Source of the DNA: a virus
Virus record (IMG/VR): IMGVR_UViG_3300050015_000743
Coordinates: 23,171 to 87,170 of that record
Length of the DNA: 64,000 bases
Reading direction: 5' to 3' (one strand)
Shown here: piece by piece, positions 34,726 to 42,839 of the stretch
Position numbering within the stretch: position 1 is the stretch's first letter
Layout of the letters: every line of letters begins with the position of its first letter
The notes under the pieces: model-generated
What the model saw: the letters and a program-made list of their open reading frames with translations, nothing else
Database searches by the model: none
Told to the model about the DNA's origin: nothing
Translations under genes and position numbers: made by a program

Positions 34726-34735
34726 AATAAATACT
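34726..34735 (-). promoter_or_regulatory. Late promoter motif AGTATTTATT (minus strand)
   Basis: Minus-strand AGTATTTATT ends 6 bases before the endonuclease ATG at 34719, giving this mobile gene its own late-type signal inside an early cluster. Confidence 0.45.
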
Positions 34736-34768
34736 CACATAATTAAAAATTAAATGATAGTCCATAAT

Positions 34769-35857
34769 TTATTTCTTTAGTCCAGTAAATAATTCATATT
34801 TTATTGAAGGATGTGACTGGTAATTAATTAATTCGAAATCATTTATGTTTAATTCAAGAATATCATCAAGATTATTTAATTCTTTATTAATTTTTAATTC
34901 TGGTAATTTATATGGAACTCTTTTTAATTGTTCTTTAACCTCTTCTATATGATTTACATATATGTGTGTATCACCACCAATCCAAGTAGCGATACCTTCT
35001 TCCATATTACATGTTTTTGCAAATATTTTTAAAAGACAGCTCATTGAAGCTAAATTAAATGGAGCACCACATGCGCTATCTACACTTCTTTGGTACATGT
35101 TCAAATCAAGATAAAATTTCGGTACATTTTGTTCATCCAATGCATCACTTTCAGTTTTACCATTTCCCCATGTTAATAAGAACATAATACCTTTGATTCG
35201 TTCAGTCCATATTGCACGTCTCTCTTCAATGCTCATTGGTCTTACAATAAATTGGTACATCAAATGACATGGTGGTAAAGCCATGTGTTTCTGATCAGCT
35301 TTATTCCAAGCATTAATTATATGATACCTGCTGAAAGGATTGGTCTGTAGACCTTCGAGACATTCTTTAACCTGATCAACACCATTCTGATGTCGCCATT
35401 GATACCCATAAACTTTACCCAGATCACCCAACATATATATTGGCATTACTGAACCAAGTAATTCTTCAGGTATTCCTTTTGAGCCTCTTAAGAAGATATA
35501 TAAATTACCCTCTTTTATTGTTTCAACAAATTCTTCAATGGTAAATCTTTTTTCTTCGACAATACCCATTTTATCACAATATTTTAAATACCAGCCATAA
35601 GCGTCTTTATTCCAAATATTTACGTTATTATCAACCAAGTATTTAATATTAGTATCACCCCTGAGAATCCACAGTAGTTCATGAACCATGCCCTTCCAGT
35701 ACATCTTTTTAGTTGTAAGAAGAGGATAGCCATCTTGTAAATTCATTTGTATCACTGCATGTGATATGCCAATCGTATTAGGCATATTGGCTCTGCCACT
35801 TTCCTTCTCAACACCATTGTCAATGATGTTCTGAAGTAAATCCAAATACTGTTTCAT
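34769..35857 (-). CDS. thyA: Thymidylate synthase
   Basis: A 362-residue enzyme converting dUMP to dTMP with methylene-tetrahydrofolate. The active-site Cys is in ALPPCHLMYQF. Other family motifs are MVHELLWILRGDTNIKYL, YGYQWRHQNG, YQRSVDSACGAPFNLAS and HIYVNHIEEV. It is about 80-100 residues longer than bacterial ThyA or T4 Td, mainly through insertions after the WILRGDTN region and after the active site (ERRAIWTERIKGI, then TESDALDEQN). It works with the dUTPase encoded 1.1 kb upstream, which supplies dUMP. No group I intron interrupts it here. Confidence 0.95.
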   Translation of the reverse strand: MKQYLDLLQNIIDNGVEKESGRANMPNTIGISHAVIQMNLQDGYPLLTTKKMYWKGMVHELLWILRGDTNIKYLVDNNVNIWNKDAYGWYLKYCDKMGIVEEKRFTIEEFVETIKEGNLYIFLRGSKGIPEELLGSVMPIYMLGDLGKVYGYQWRHQNGVDQVKECLEGLQTNPFSRYHIINAWNKADQKHMALPPCHLMYQFIVRPMSIEERRAIWTERIKGIMFLLTWGNGKTESDALDEQNVPKFYLDLNMYQRSVDSACGAPFNLASMSCLLKIFAKTCNMEEGIATWIGGDTHIYVNHIEEVKEQLKRVPYKLPELKINKELNNLDDILELNINDFELINYQSHPSIKYELFTGLKK

Positions 35858-35872
35858 TTTTAATTAAAAATA

Positions 35873-36058
35873 CTATCTCTTATTATTTATTGCTTCAATC
35901 TCACGATTGATGCGTGCGATATCCGCAGTTAAAAGCGGAATCATGGTAGATGTTGTCTTGCCGTTGATTTTTTCAGGTTTAGTACCTCTCAGGAGTTGTG
36001 CTTCAAGCATTTTTTTAGCAGCTTCCCTTCTCATTTTGTTTCCAGTTGTGCCCTTCAT
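35873..36058 (-). CDS. Small hypothetical protein
   Basis: A 61-residue basic helical protein (MRREAAKKMLEAQLLRGTKP). Sits 15 bases before the thymidylate synthase gene in the same direction. No domain recognised. Confidence 0.45.
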   Translation of the reverse strand: MKGTTGNKMRREAAKKMLEAQLLRGTKPEKINGKTTSTMIPLLTADIARINREIEAINNKR

Positions 36059-36072
36059 AGTTAAAATTGTTT

Positions 36073-36291
36073 TTAAAATATTGCACTAAATGCAATAATA
36101 TATTTTGGTTTTATTGTATTGTAAATATCTTCAATAAAAACATCATCGGGTTTTATTTCGATTGTATTAATGTCCGAAAGAAAAAATGCATCACCTTGTA
36201 CGTGAATTACTACACCATCTTTTGATAAATAAGAAGGTATCATGTCTGAATTTGTATATAGACTTCCTTTAATTAATATATTTCCCGTCAT
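36073..36291 (-). CDS. Small hypothetical protein
   Basis: A 72-residue, beta-rich protein (KDGVVIHVQGDAFFLSDINT). Overlaps the upstream gene by ATGA. Unknown function. Confidence 0.45.
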   Translation of the reverse strand: MTGNILIKGSLYTNSDMIPSYLSKDGVVIHVQGDAFFLSDINTIEIKPDDVFIEDIYNTIKPKYIIAFSAIF

Positions 36292-36644
36292 TTTTGTAGT
36301 TTATTTATTTGATATTCAGTAAATTCGTGCATGAATTCACATTCAAGACCTAATGAACTAATACCGTTGAACTTACCAAAATCATATGCTTCCACAGCAG
36401 GACGTACTTCTTTACAGATGTTCAGTACTTCTTCATCACTGAGATCAATCTTTTTAATAATCAATAAAATTATTGAAATTGGAAGTGTCTCGTATATTTC
36501 ATCGGGGTTAATTGTTTTATCCGAAGTCCATTTACATGAGAGATTTAATGCATGTACCGCTTTATCTTTACGATCTTCTGGAATGGTTTCCAGTAAACCT
36601 AAATCTTCCCACTTTTCTCTTGTATAACCTTCGAAATTTTCCAT
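36288..36644 (-). CDS. Capsid-N-terminus-like small protein, paralogue of next gene
   Basis: A 118-residue protein. KWEDLGLLETIPEDRKDKA aligns with the capsid segment RWEKIGLLEGLEGNVKENC. The later IYETLPISIILLIIKKIDLS aligns with capsid FETVAFPVIRRVFAKLLAN. It is clearly related to its upstream neighbour (WExxGxLExxPEDRKD shared). The C-terminal part (ECEFMHEFTEYQINKLQK) pairs with HFVKTFCESKINQYKN of that neighbour. It starts at a TAATG junction. Tandem duplication is the simplest origin. Confidence 0.6.
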   Translation of the reverse strand: MENFEGYTREKWEDLGLLETIPEDRKDKAVHALNLSCKWTSDKTINPDEIYETLPISIILLIIKKIDLSDEEVLNICKEVRPAVEAYDFGKFNGISSLGLECEFMHEFTEYQINKLQK

Positions 36645-36988
36645 TAGTTTTTATATTGATTTATTTTTGATTCACAGAATGTCTTAACAAAATGTAATTC
36701 TGGGTCGGCTGACTTTTCATCTTTAGTTGGGTCAAAACTTAACCAAGCATGGTAAAAATCTTTAAGAATTTCTATAACCTGTGACTCAGTTAAATCAACA
36801 ACTTTAGCAATTCTATACATTATAGGAAGTACTAATGTTTCAAGTTCACCTTGTCTTTTTCCTCTTACGAGTGTATCATCAGTAACCCATTTAATTGCAA
36901 GATTAAAACAGTTTACTACCATGTCTTTTCTGTCTTCGGGAAGTTCTTCTAAGAAGCCTATTCTTTCCCAATTTTTTTTTGTTATCAT
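36644..36988 (-). CDS. Capsid-N-terminus-like small protein
   Basis: A 114-residue protein starting MITKKNWERIGFLEELPEDR. An upstream in-frame ATG at 37021 would overlap the dUTPase gene by 29 bases; the ATG at 36988 lies 4 bases after the dUTPase stop and is preferred. NWERIGFLE matches capsid RWEKIGLLE. GELETLVLPIMYRIAKVVDL matches capsid GQFETVAFPVIRRVFAKLLA at nearly the same distance, so similarity covers about 60 residues rather than one motif. Function unknown. Confidence 0.62.
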   Translation of the reverse strand: MITKKNWERIGFLEELPEDRKDMVVNCFNLAIKWVTDDTLVRGKRQGELETLVLPIMYRIAKVVDLTESQVIEILKDFYHAWLSFDPTKDEKSADPELHFVKTFCESKINQYKN

Positions 36989-36992
36989 AGTC

Positions 36993-37475
36993 TTATTGTT
37001 TTCCTGTGCTCCCGAACCCATCTGCGCCCCTATTGGTTTCGCTGAGTTCCTGTGCTTCGATCATTTTTATTTTTGGTATTGGTATGATTATCATTTGTGC
37101 CACACGTTCACCGACTTCATATGCATTTCCACCGTAATCAAACATCTTGTCAGTACCCACATTATATGCATTTACCTTTGTGCCATAGAACCTACAACGT
37201 ACCTCTCCACGAAACCATGCATCAATTACGCCTACTGCATTTTTTAACATAAGGTCTTCATCGGTTACTGAACTTCTTGGAAATATTAATCCTATCATAC
37301 CCACAGGTATTTCAAATGCCAAGCCTATGCCGTATTCCACATATTTTTCTGTTTCAATTTTTGAAACTGCTGTGAGATCATAGCCACCGTCAGTTTCGTA
37401 TTTTTGAAAAGGTGCTTTTGCTTCTGGTACTAATTTCTTGTACTTTATATTTGTAAAATCGTATACTTTTGCCAT
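36993..37475 (-). CDS. dut: dUTPase
   Basis: A 160-residue trimeric-type dUTP diphosphatase, making dUMP and lowering dUTP. All five motifs are present: TDGGYDLTA, FPRSSV, GVIDAWFRGEV, GERVAQMIII and RGADGFGSTG at the C-terminus. Full length for the family. It lies in the same operon as thymidylate synthase and MazG, a nucleotide-pool module. Confidence 0.95.
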   Translation of the reverse strand: MAKVYDFTNIKYKKLVPEAKAPFQKYETDGGYDLTAVSKIETEKYVEYGIGLAFEIPVGMIGLIFPRSSVTDEDLMLKNAVGVIDAWFRGEVRCRFYGTKVNAYNVGTDKMFDYGGNAYEVGERVAQMIIIPIPKIKMIEAQELSETNRGADGFGSTGKQ

Positions 37476-37478
37476 AAT

Positions 37479-37724
37479 TTATACTTTTTTTATTGTAAAG
37501 TCTTTAGTTACCTCATGAATTGTTTCTTCTGGCAATACTTGCAATCTTGCAGCATATTCTTTAATTACATTTAACGCTTCGTCAAGTGAACCAAATGTGT
37601 TGTCATTTTCTATTGAAAATTCACCATCGAAAAGTGGAATCCAAATTTTTCCATCAACGCTTTTTTTTGCAATAAACTCTTTAACTCCGTAAAGATATTC
37701 ATGTTCTATTATTCTGTATTTCAT
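37479..37724 (-). CDS. Small hypothetical protein
   Basis: An 81-residue protein (MKYRIIEHEYLYGVKEFIAK onward), a beta-rich half then helix. It has the look of the small beta-sheet proteins often found in phage early regions. Three bases separate it from the dUTPase start. Confidence 0.5.
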   Translation of the reverse strand: MKYRIIEHEYLYGVKEFIAKKSVDGKIWIPLFDGEFSIENDNTFGSLDEALNVIKEYAARLQVLPEETIHEVTKDFTIKKV

Positions 37725-37750
37725 AATTTTATTTTTAATTTTCGTATAAT

Positions 37751-38410
37751 TTATCCTATATATCTATTACCTTTACTTAAATTTTTTGTTGCTTCCAATG
37801 GTTGTAAATTTGAAAGTGCCCATGCGTCCTTAAATTCAGTTTCTAAATTAAACCAGCTTAATGGTTTAATGTGATCAATGTGCCAATAAATTCCATAATT
37901 CTCCCAAGTCATTTCAGTGGTGAATTTATTTTCAAGATGTTTTATTAAATCATCAATCGAAAACTCTACAAAACTCAACCAAGTTGTATTGTTTTTATTC
38001 TTTTTTAAACATTCCCAAATTGCTTTACTCATATTCATACTAACTCTTTTATATGGGTCTTTTCTTTGTTTATTTTGATAATCACGAGCTTGTTTTAAAT
38101 TTTGTTCTTTATGATTAACTTTCCAATTATTTTTATATTGATTCGATTTTTCTCTATTATTTTCAACCCACGTTTTACTTCTTTTTAAAATTTTTGTTTT
38201 ATTTTTATTATAATTGGATTTCGTGTTCCTTTTTTGTCTTTCTGGATTTCTTTTATTACATTGTTTATTAAGATTTCTTTTACATTCATAACAAATTCCA
38301 GTGTTCACATATCTTTTATTAATGTGTCCATTTTTACAAGGTATTCCAGAATAGTACCATTTTTGATTTAAATTGATTGCTTCTTCTTTGGATATAACTA
38401 ATTTCTCCAT
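37751..38410 (-). CDS. HNH homing endonuclease with N-terminal Cys motif
   Basis: A 219-residue protein. An N-terminal element (GIPCKNGHINKRYVNTGICY followed by ECKR) has four Cys and one His in a zinc-binding arrangement. A very basic linker follows. The C-terminal HNH domain shows YWHIDHIKPLSWFN, ALSNLQPLEATKNLSKGNRY. A late-type promoter lies just upstream. It separates the dUTPase/hypothetical pair from MazG, consistent with insertion into an existing operon. The C-terminus is shared with the partial HNH gene at the window end. Confidence 0.87.
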   Translation of the reverse strand: MEKLVISKEEAINLNQKWYYSGIPCKNGHINKRYVNTGICYECKRNLNKQCNKRNPERQKRNTKSNYNKNKTKILKRSKTWVENNREKSNQYKNNWKVNHKEQNLKQARDYQNKQRKDPYKRVSMNMSKAIWECLKKNKNNTTWLSFVEFSIDDLIKHLENKFTTEMTWENYGIYWHIDHIKPLSWFNLETEFKDAWALSNLQPLEATKNLSKGNRYIG

Positions 38411-38423
38411 AAATATATTTTAA

Positions 38424-38432
38424 TATAAATAC
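38424..38432 (-). promoter_or_regulatory. Late promoter motif GTATTTATA (minus strand)
   Basis: GTATTTATA on the minus strand, 13 bases before the HNH gene start at 38410. Confidence 0.5.
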
Positions 38433-38497
38433 ATTCATACCACAGAAAATCTCCAGTAATGTTTGTTTTGGTGATATTTTTTGGTATATTCTCATAT

Positions 38498-38878
38498 TTA
38501 ACGATTATCTCCACTTCCGTGTAATACACCCCTGTCTCTACGAGATTTTAATTTTTCAATATTATATGTAGCAACATCTTCCATTTTTATTCCAAGTGTA
38601 TCGCACATTGAAGAGATATACCATAAAATATCCGATAATTCACCTTTTATTGCCTCAATATGTTCAGGCGTTATATTTCCACCATCATCCCTGATGATTT
38701 TTTTGATTTTGCCCTGTACTTCACCTGCTTCACCCAGACCCAGACCATCATATGTGATTCTCATTAATAAGATCACGTCTTCAGGTAAATCAGGATGTTT
38801 TTCAAGAAATCTATCTAAAGATATTTTCAAGAAATTTGCCTCTTTTTGATATTCGTTAAATGTTTGTATTTCCGTCAT
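38498..38878 (-). CDS. MazG-like nucleotide pyrophosphohydrolase
   Basis: A 126-residue all-helical protein. GLGEAGEVQGKIKKIIRD gives the ExxE pair, and GELSDILWYISSMCDTLGI gives the second (ExxD), the metal-binding pattern of MazG-type NTP pyrophosphatases. The tail RDRGVLHGSGDNR is typical of phage and bacterial MazG-like proteins. It may trim non-canonical dNTPs or affect ppGpp, known possibilities for the family. Overlaps the upstream gene by 23 bases. Confidence 0.85.
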   Translation of the reverse strand: MTEIQTFNEYQKEANFLKISLDRFLEKHPDLPEDVILLMRITYDGLGLGEAGEVQGKIKKIIRDDGGNITPEHIEAIKGELSDILWYISSMCDTLGIKMEDVATYNIEKLKSRRDRGVLHGSGDNR

Positions 38879-39209
38879 TACCCATTAATTTAAAAATTTC
38901 TTTTAATTTTTCCACATCTGCAATATCTCCTGATGCTTGAAGCTGGTCATATCCCGACATTATTTTATCGTATTCATTTTGCATTTCCTGATTGAGCTTC
39001 TGCAGTTCTTCTGCTTTTTGTATTATGAAACGTGCCTGTGCACCACAATCTTTATCAATTAATGATGGCGGTGCAACACGAAATTCTGGTCTGACACAGT
39101 ACATCATGGCATCCATAGGTGGACGCACGTAATTATCTGTTTCAGCATAAAACTTCAGAGTTTGCTTGAACAATTCAATGAGGTTTTGATATTCTTCAAT
39201 ACTATTCAT
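38856..39209 (-). CDS. Conserved phage hypothetical protein
   Basis: A 117-residue protein. TLKFYAETDNYVRPP resembles a motif (LxFYAxxxN) of small proteins in many phages with unknown role. The C-terminal half is a charged coiled coil. Overlaps both neighbours, ATGA upstream and 23 bases downstream. Confidence 0.55.
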   Translation of the reverse strand: MNSIEEYQNLIELFKQTLKFYAETDNYVRPPMDAMMYCVRPEFRVAPPSLIDKDCGAQARFIIQKAEELQKLNQEMQNEYDKIMSGYDQLQASGDIADVEKLKEIFKLMGNDGNTNI

Positions 39210-39502
39210 TTTATTTGAGTGTTAAAAAATTCTTTAACTTTCAGATAAATCTCTTTATCGTCTTCAACTAATTTACCTTTCCAGAAAAATCCATCTGGGC
39301 TGATTCTCATCATTTCATTACCCTGTCCTGCGTAGAAAATAATACTATTTGTTTCAGGAAAATCAGTTTTAAGTGTAAGTACTGGATGTGCTTTTTCAAA
39401 TTGCATCGATGTAATACCCGTACCACCCAAATATTCTTGACCTTTGGGAATTGTTACCCTTTGTTCGGGTGTGCCATTTAAATGTTCTAAATTTTCATTC
39501 AT
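39206..39502 (-). CDS. Hypothetical protein
   Basis: A 98-residue protein starting MNENLEHLNGTPEQ. I chose this ATG over one at 39529 because GGAGGA lies about 9 bases upstream, one of the few clear Shine-Dalgarno sequences in the window, and because the overlap with the preceding gene is then a compact ATGAATGA. Beta-rich; IIFYAGQGNEMMRISPDGFF resembles short phage proteins of unknown function. Confidence 0.55.
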   Translation of the reverse strand: MNENLEHLNGTPEQRVTIPKGQEYLGGTGITSMQFEKAHPVLTLKTDFPETNSIIFYAGQGNEMMRISPDGFFWKGKLVEDDKEIYLKVKEFFNTQIK

Positions 39503-39854
39503 CTTCTTCGTCCTCCAATTGTTCTTCAATTACTGGTAAATTTTTACTGACAATCTCCTTAAGGTCTTTTACCTCATTAGGATAGAGTGTAAATTCTTTG
39601 CGTGCTGGATGCTTTGCACTTTTATTGATATTCTTAAAGAACCATTTGCCCTGAGAATCAGCTTTTTCAAATTCCCTGTACATTTCTGCTGTAACATTAG
39701 GATATGAATAGGTATCACCTCTGCTGAATGCAATATAAAGTCTTTGGCTTTTAGGAAAGTATGTGGTTTTTAATACATTATCAGATTTAAATACTGATTC
39801 GCAATAACCCACACTACCATCTTTGTCTTGAAATTCCTTGTGTTCTGCTAACAT
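39495..39854 (-). CDS. KTSC-domain protein
   Basis: A 119-residue protein. Residues 28-85 match the KTSC domain: LYIAFSRGDTYSYPNVTAEM then YREFEKADSQGKWFFKNI. KTSC is a small domain often attached to RNA- or nucleic-acid-related proteins, with function not defined. An acidic tail (EEQLEDEEDE) follows. First gene of the early-type cluster that ends at 32457, with a host-type promoter 18 bases upstream. Confidence 0.75.
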   Translation of the reverse strand: MLAEHKEFQDKDGSVGYCESVFKSDNVLKTTYFPKSQRLYIAFSRGDTYSYPNVTAEMYREFEKADSQGKWFFKNINKSAKHPARKEFTLYPNEVKDLKEIVSKNLPVIEEQLEDEEDE

Positions 39855-39872
39855 AATTATATTTTAAGTACG

Positions 39873-39903
39873 CAAATGTAATCAATTAAATATTAAAAAG
39901 CAA
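39873..39903 (-). promoter_or_regulatory. Bacteroidota-type promoter TTG-N20-TACATTTG
   Basis: On the minus strand: TTG, exactly 20 bases, then TACATTTG, the same spacing as the promoter at 29494-29524. Predicted start about 12 bases before the ATG at 39854. It abuts the divergent late motif at 39905. Confidence 0.5.
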
Positions 39904-39904
39904 G

Positions 39905-39914
39905 AGTATTTATA
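39905..39914 (+). promoter_or_regulatory. Late promoter motif AGTATTTATA
   Basis: Exact motif 12 bases before the ATG at 39927, directly adjoining the -33 element of the divergent host-type promoter. Confidence 0.6.
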
Positions 39915-39926
39915 TAAAAAGTTTAT

Positions 39927-40691
39927 ATGTCACTTCCAAAAAAGGTAAAACTCACGTTTGATGTCAATCCACCAAAAATCGGTACTGAATTCTTGAAATA
40001 TGGTATGGATAGGATTGAAGAGCTTATGCGTGCAACGGATACTAAAACAAAATATCTACCACGAACTATATTGCTTGAAGACTTAGATCAGGCAGTCTTT
40101 GATTATGTCAATATTCATGGCATGCAAGCTACTATTGAAAACAAGATTGTTCCTGCATTTTATCTTGATAATGATCGTTGGGGAGAATTCTCAAAGACTT
40201 GGAAGTTCGTAGATAATGATAAAAACGTACCAACACCTTATATTACCGTCAGACGTATTGATAAACAGGCTGGTACAAGACTTGGTACTAAATATCGTAT
40301 ACCACAGCCACGTAAATTCAGATATTTCGAAGTTCCAATACTCGATGATGGTGAAATAGTATATCTCTTATTTAAGATTCCTGAACCAGTAAACGTTGAT
40401 ATGACCTATGAGGTAGCATTGTTTACAAAGTACAGGGTTGATGTGAATCTTTATGATGAACAAGTTCTTAAAAACTTTGCCAGTCGTCAGGAATATATTA
40501 CAATTAAAGGCAACCCACTTCCATTGCTTTTCGAAGGTTTTGCAGAAAGCAATCCAATTGAAAATATTGATGGTGACAGGTTTTTTGTCAGTAAATACGC
40601 TTTAAAGGTTCAAGGTTTTATACAAGACGAAAAAGAATTTCAAATTGTTAAAACAACAAGAAGACCAAGAATCAGTTACGTTGTTAAATAA
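39927..40691 (+). CDS. Virion structural protein (tail-completion candidate)
   Basis: A 254-residue protein. YEVALFTKYRVDVNLYDEQV and RFFVSKYALKVQGFIQDEKE have the alternating pattern of tail-terminator or completion proteins, where a sheet contacts the tube end. That is a resemblance in style, not a confirmed match. Single-gene late unit, convergent with the next gene, whose stop overlaps by 16 bases. Confidence 0.45.
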   Translation: MSLPKKVKLTFDVNPPKIGTEFLKYGMDRIEELMRATDTKTKYLPRTILLEDLDQAVFDYVNIHGMQATIENKIVPAFYLDNDRWGEFSKTWKFVDNDKNVPTPYITVRRIDKQAGTRLGTKYRIPQPRKFRYFEVPILDDGEIVYLLFKIPEPVNVDMTYEVALFTKYRVDVNLYDEQVLKNFASRQEYITIKGNPLPLLFEGFAESNPIENIDGDRFFVSKYALKVQGFIQDEKEFQIVKTTRRPRISYVVK

Positions 40692-41527
40692 GTTGCTGCT
40701 CCAGTTGTATATGTAAATGTATTGCCACTTGGTGGATTTTGTTGTAAATCATCAATCGTATTAACTGTTCCGTTAGCTTTATCAACAAATGATACACTAC
40801 TAATAAATTCTTTTGCTTTAATTGTTGGGTATGACGGGGTAATAAACTTCCAAGTTTTATTATTGAGATTTAATTCAGCCTTAAAGAACATTCTTTGTGG
40901 TGTATCTCTTATTATAGGAACGTTATTATCCTCATTATAAAATAATACAAGTTTACCAGTTTTAGCATTATAAAAACTCAATTTAACATAACCAGTTGCT
41001 GTTGAACCAGTTTGTGCATTTATAAATGAAAGCGGAACATACCAGTAATATAATTGATTGACTGAACCAATGGTATATGTTGGTACAGTGCCTTTCTTTG
41101 TTAAATATGTTGTGAATATTTTAGTCTGATTATTAATGTCAAATGAATCGAAAAAATCCAAAATAAAAAAACTATTAAGGAAGTTATCTGAATTGCCACT
41201 AACCTCAGTAGGGGTGAACATATTTGACCCGATTACAAATGTTGGTGGAACAAAGTATTGACTGAAATTACTAAGACCTATAATAAGTATTGAATAAAAG
41301 CTGAATTTAATTACAGGTGCAAGATTTACGCCATCAAAAAATCTGAATCTCCTAACTTCAACATCATTTACAGGATTTACCAAATCCAAACTAACAACCT
41401 GTGTAAGATTGTCGATTTCTTCCTGATAGCCAATAAAGTTTTCTGTAGCACCAAGAGAAAACTTGAGGTTTGTCGTACCACCACTGATAAGACTGTTAAA
41501 TCGTACTTGTTCTCTGATTATTTGCAT
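40676..41527 (-). CDS. Virion structural protein, beta-rich
   Basis: A 283-residue protein, Asn/Thr/Phe-rich with beta character (YYWYVPLSFINAQTGS, LNNKTWKFITPSYPTI). Overlaps the upstream gene by 10 bases and shares its late promoter, so the pair probably works together in the baseplate or tail fibre region. No domain recognised. Confidence 0.5.
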   Translation of the reverse strand: MQIIREQVRFNSLISGGTTNLKFSLGATENFIGYQEEIDNLTQVVSLDLVNPVNDVEVRRFRFFDGVNLAPVIKFSFYSILIIGLSNFSQYFVPPTFVIGSNMFTPTEVSGNSDNFLNSFFILDFFDSFDINNQTKIFTTYLTKKGTVPTYTIGSVNQLYYWYVPLSFINAQTGSTATGYVKLSFYNAKTGKLVLFYNEDNNVPIIRDTPQRMFFKAELNLNNKTWKFITPSYPTIKAKEFISSVSFVDKANGTVNTIDDLQQNPPSGNTFTYTTGAATYLTT

Positions 41528-42729
41528 GGCTTTCCAATATCATTAATATCGCCTATTGGCGTGGTAGTAATTTTTGTTGCATTTATACCATATGCAGCAT
41601 CTTTAAATGCATTGTATGTCTGTGGGTCACGTAAATCTGGTATTATATCCAAAATGACGTTTGAAAATAAATACCTGCACTTATTTACAAAAGGATAATC
41701 AACACCCAGATTACTTATTGGGTCAGTAAATCCTTGTGCAAGAATATATCTCCAGACACGATTGCCTCTGTTATCAATTGGTGTAGCATAATATGGTATT
41801 GAAGAAACAAGTTCATATGATGTGCCACTAACATTTCCTCTATTCAAATCATTACTAAAATATCTTAATTGAAATGGAATAAAAGGATTATATTTCCAAA
41901 TCAAGCGTCCACCAGCATATGGTGTGAGTATTTTGAATGTTTGCGGTGCTAATTGTGTTTCATAGAATTCTGGTTTACTATATCCCAGAAGATCGCTAAT
42001 GTTTACCCCAAAGAATGACTGTACAGTATCACCAATGTTCAGAACTTTTGTTGCAAATGAAAACGGTACAGGTAATCCTGTGGTTGGCGACCATGTAACA
42101 CCAGAAAGTATTTCTACTGGATATGGAAGTGTGCTTGGCTTGTATTGAGCATAGAGAAATAATTGTGTCAAAGGAATACCAAAATTATCAAGGTATGGGC
42201 TTACATCAAAATCTTTACTGAAGCTAAAAGCATAGGCTTGTTCACCATAGACATTATTAGAAAAACCAACTGGATATAATTCGAAGTCTGCAGGTGTTGC
42301 AATTACCTGAAAATTTCTTATAAATGAAGTAGTACCTTCAACAAATGAAGTAGTGCCAGTTAAGCCAGTGTAATATATTGTTGTGTTTCCAATAATGTTT
42401 GTATATCCACTAACAGCAGGTTTAACAAGATAAAAATCAAATGAATTCAAGAGGGTTTTAGTACTACCAGTAAGCTGGGGAGTAAAAAAATCTGCAAATA
42501 TGCTATAAGAAGTCTTTAGATTGTTCAATAATGACATATATTCAATTTTGCCGTAAATTCTATATACTTGACTTGCTTCTCTTTCTGCATCAAATATTTC
42601 AGTAACACTCAAGACATTACGAATGTCATATTCATTATTTTCTGTTGGCTTATTTGATAACTCGATTATATCGAAACTATCGACATTAACACTTGCTATA
42701 TTTTTAACGCTATTGAGTAGTATCTCCAC
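41518..42729 (-). CDS. Virion structural protein, beta-rich
   Basis: A 403-residue protein with the same composition as its downstream partner: many Thr, Tyr, Phe and Asn and short beta strands (AYAFSFSKDFDVSPYLDNFG). No signal peptide. Late promoter 16 bases upstream of the ATG. The role (baseplate or fibre part) is inferred from promoter and composition. Confidence 0.5.
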   Translation of the reverse strand: MEILLNSVKNIASVNVDSFDIIELSNKPTENNEYDIRNVLSVTEIFDAEREASQVYRIYGKIEYMSLLNNLKTSYSIFADFFTPQLTGSTKTLLNSFDFYLVKPAVSGYTNIIGNTTIYYTGLTGTTSFVEGTTSFIRNFQVIATPADFELYPVGFSNNVYGEQAYAFSFSKDFDVSPYLDNFGIPLTQLFLYAQYKPSTLPYPVEILSGVTWSPTTGLPVPFSFATKVLNIGDTVQSFFGVNISDLLGYSKPEFYETQLAPQTFKILTPYAGGRLIWKYNPFIPFQLRYFSNDLNRGNVSGTSYELVSSIPYYATPIDNRGNRVWRYILAQGFTDPISNLGVDYPFVNKCRYLFSNVILDIIPDLRDPQTYNAFKDAAYGINATKITTTPIGDINDIGKPCK

Positions 42730-42745
42730 TGCTTTTGTTATTTAC

Positions 42746-42754
42746 TATAAATAC
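42746..42754 (-). promoter_or_regulatory. Late promoter motif GTATTTATA (minus strand)
   Basis: Minus-strand GTATTTATA, 16 bases before the ATG at 42729. Confidence 0.6.
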
Positions 42755-42772
42755 CGTGAAAAATTTTTATGA

Positions 42773-42807
42773 TTTTTTGTAACCTTTTTATTTTGTATTC
42801 GTATAAC
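42773..42807 (+). promoter_or_regulatory. Bipartite promoter-like motif TTTTTTGTAAC-N13-ATTCGTATAAC
   Basis: Same two halves and same 13-base gap as at 5409-5443; the gap sequences are unrelated, so the halves are specifically conserved. It ends 32 bases before the lipoprotein ATG. Confidence 0.6.
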
Positions 42808-42839
42808 ACGTATGTTTAACAATTAAAAACTCAAAAGCA

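Noticed and set aside
36989-37021. Upstream start of the capsid-N-terminus-like protein
   Set aside because: It would overlap the dUTPase gene by 29 bases, while an ATG 4 bases past the dUTPase stop brings the conserved domain to the N-terminus as in its paralogue.
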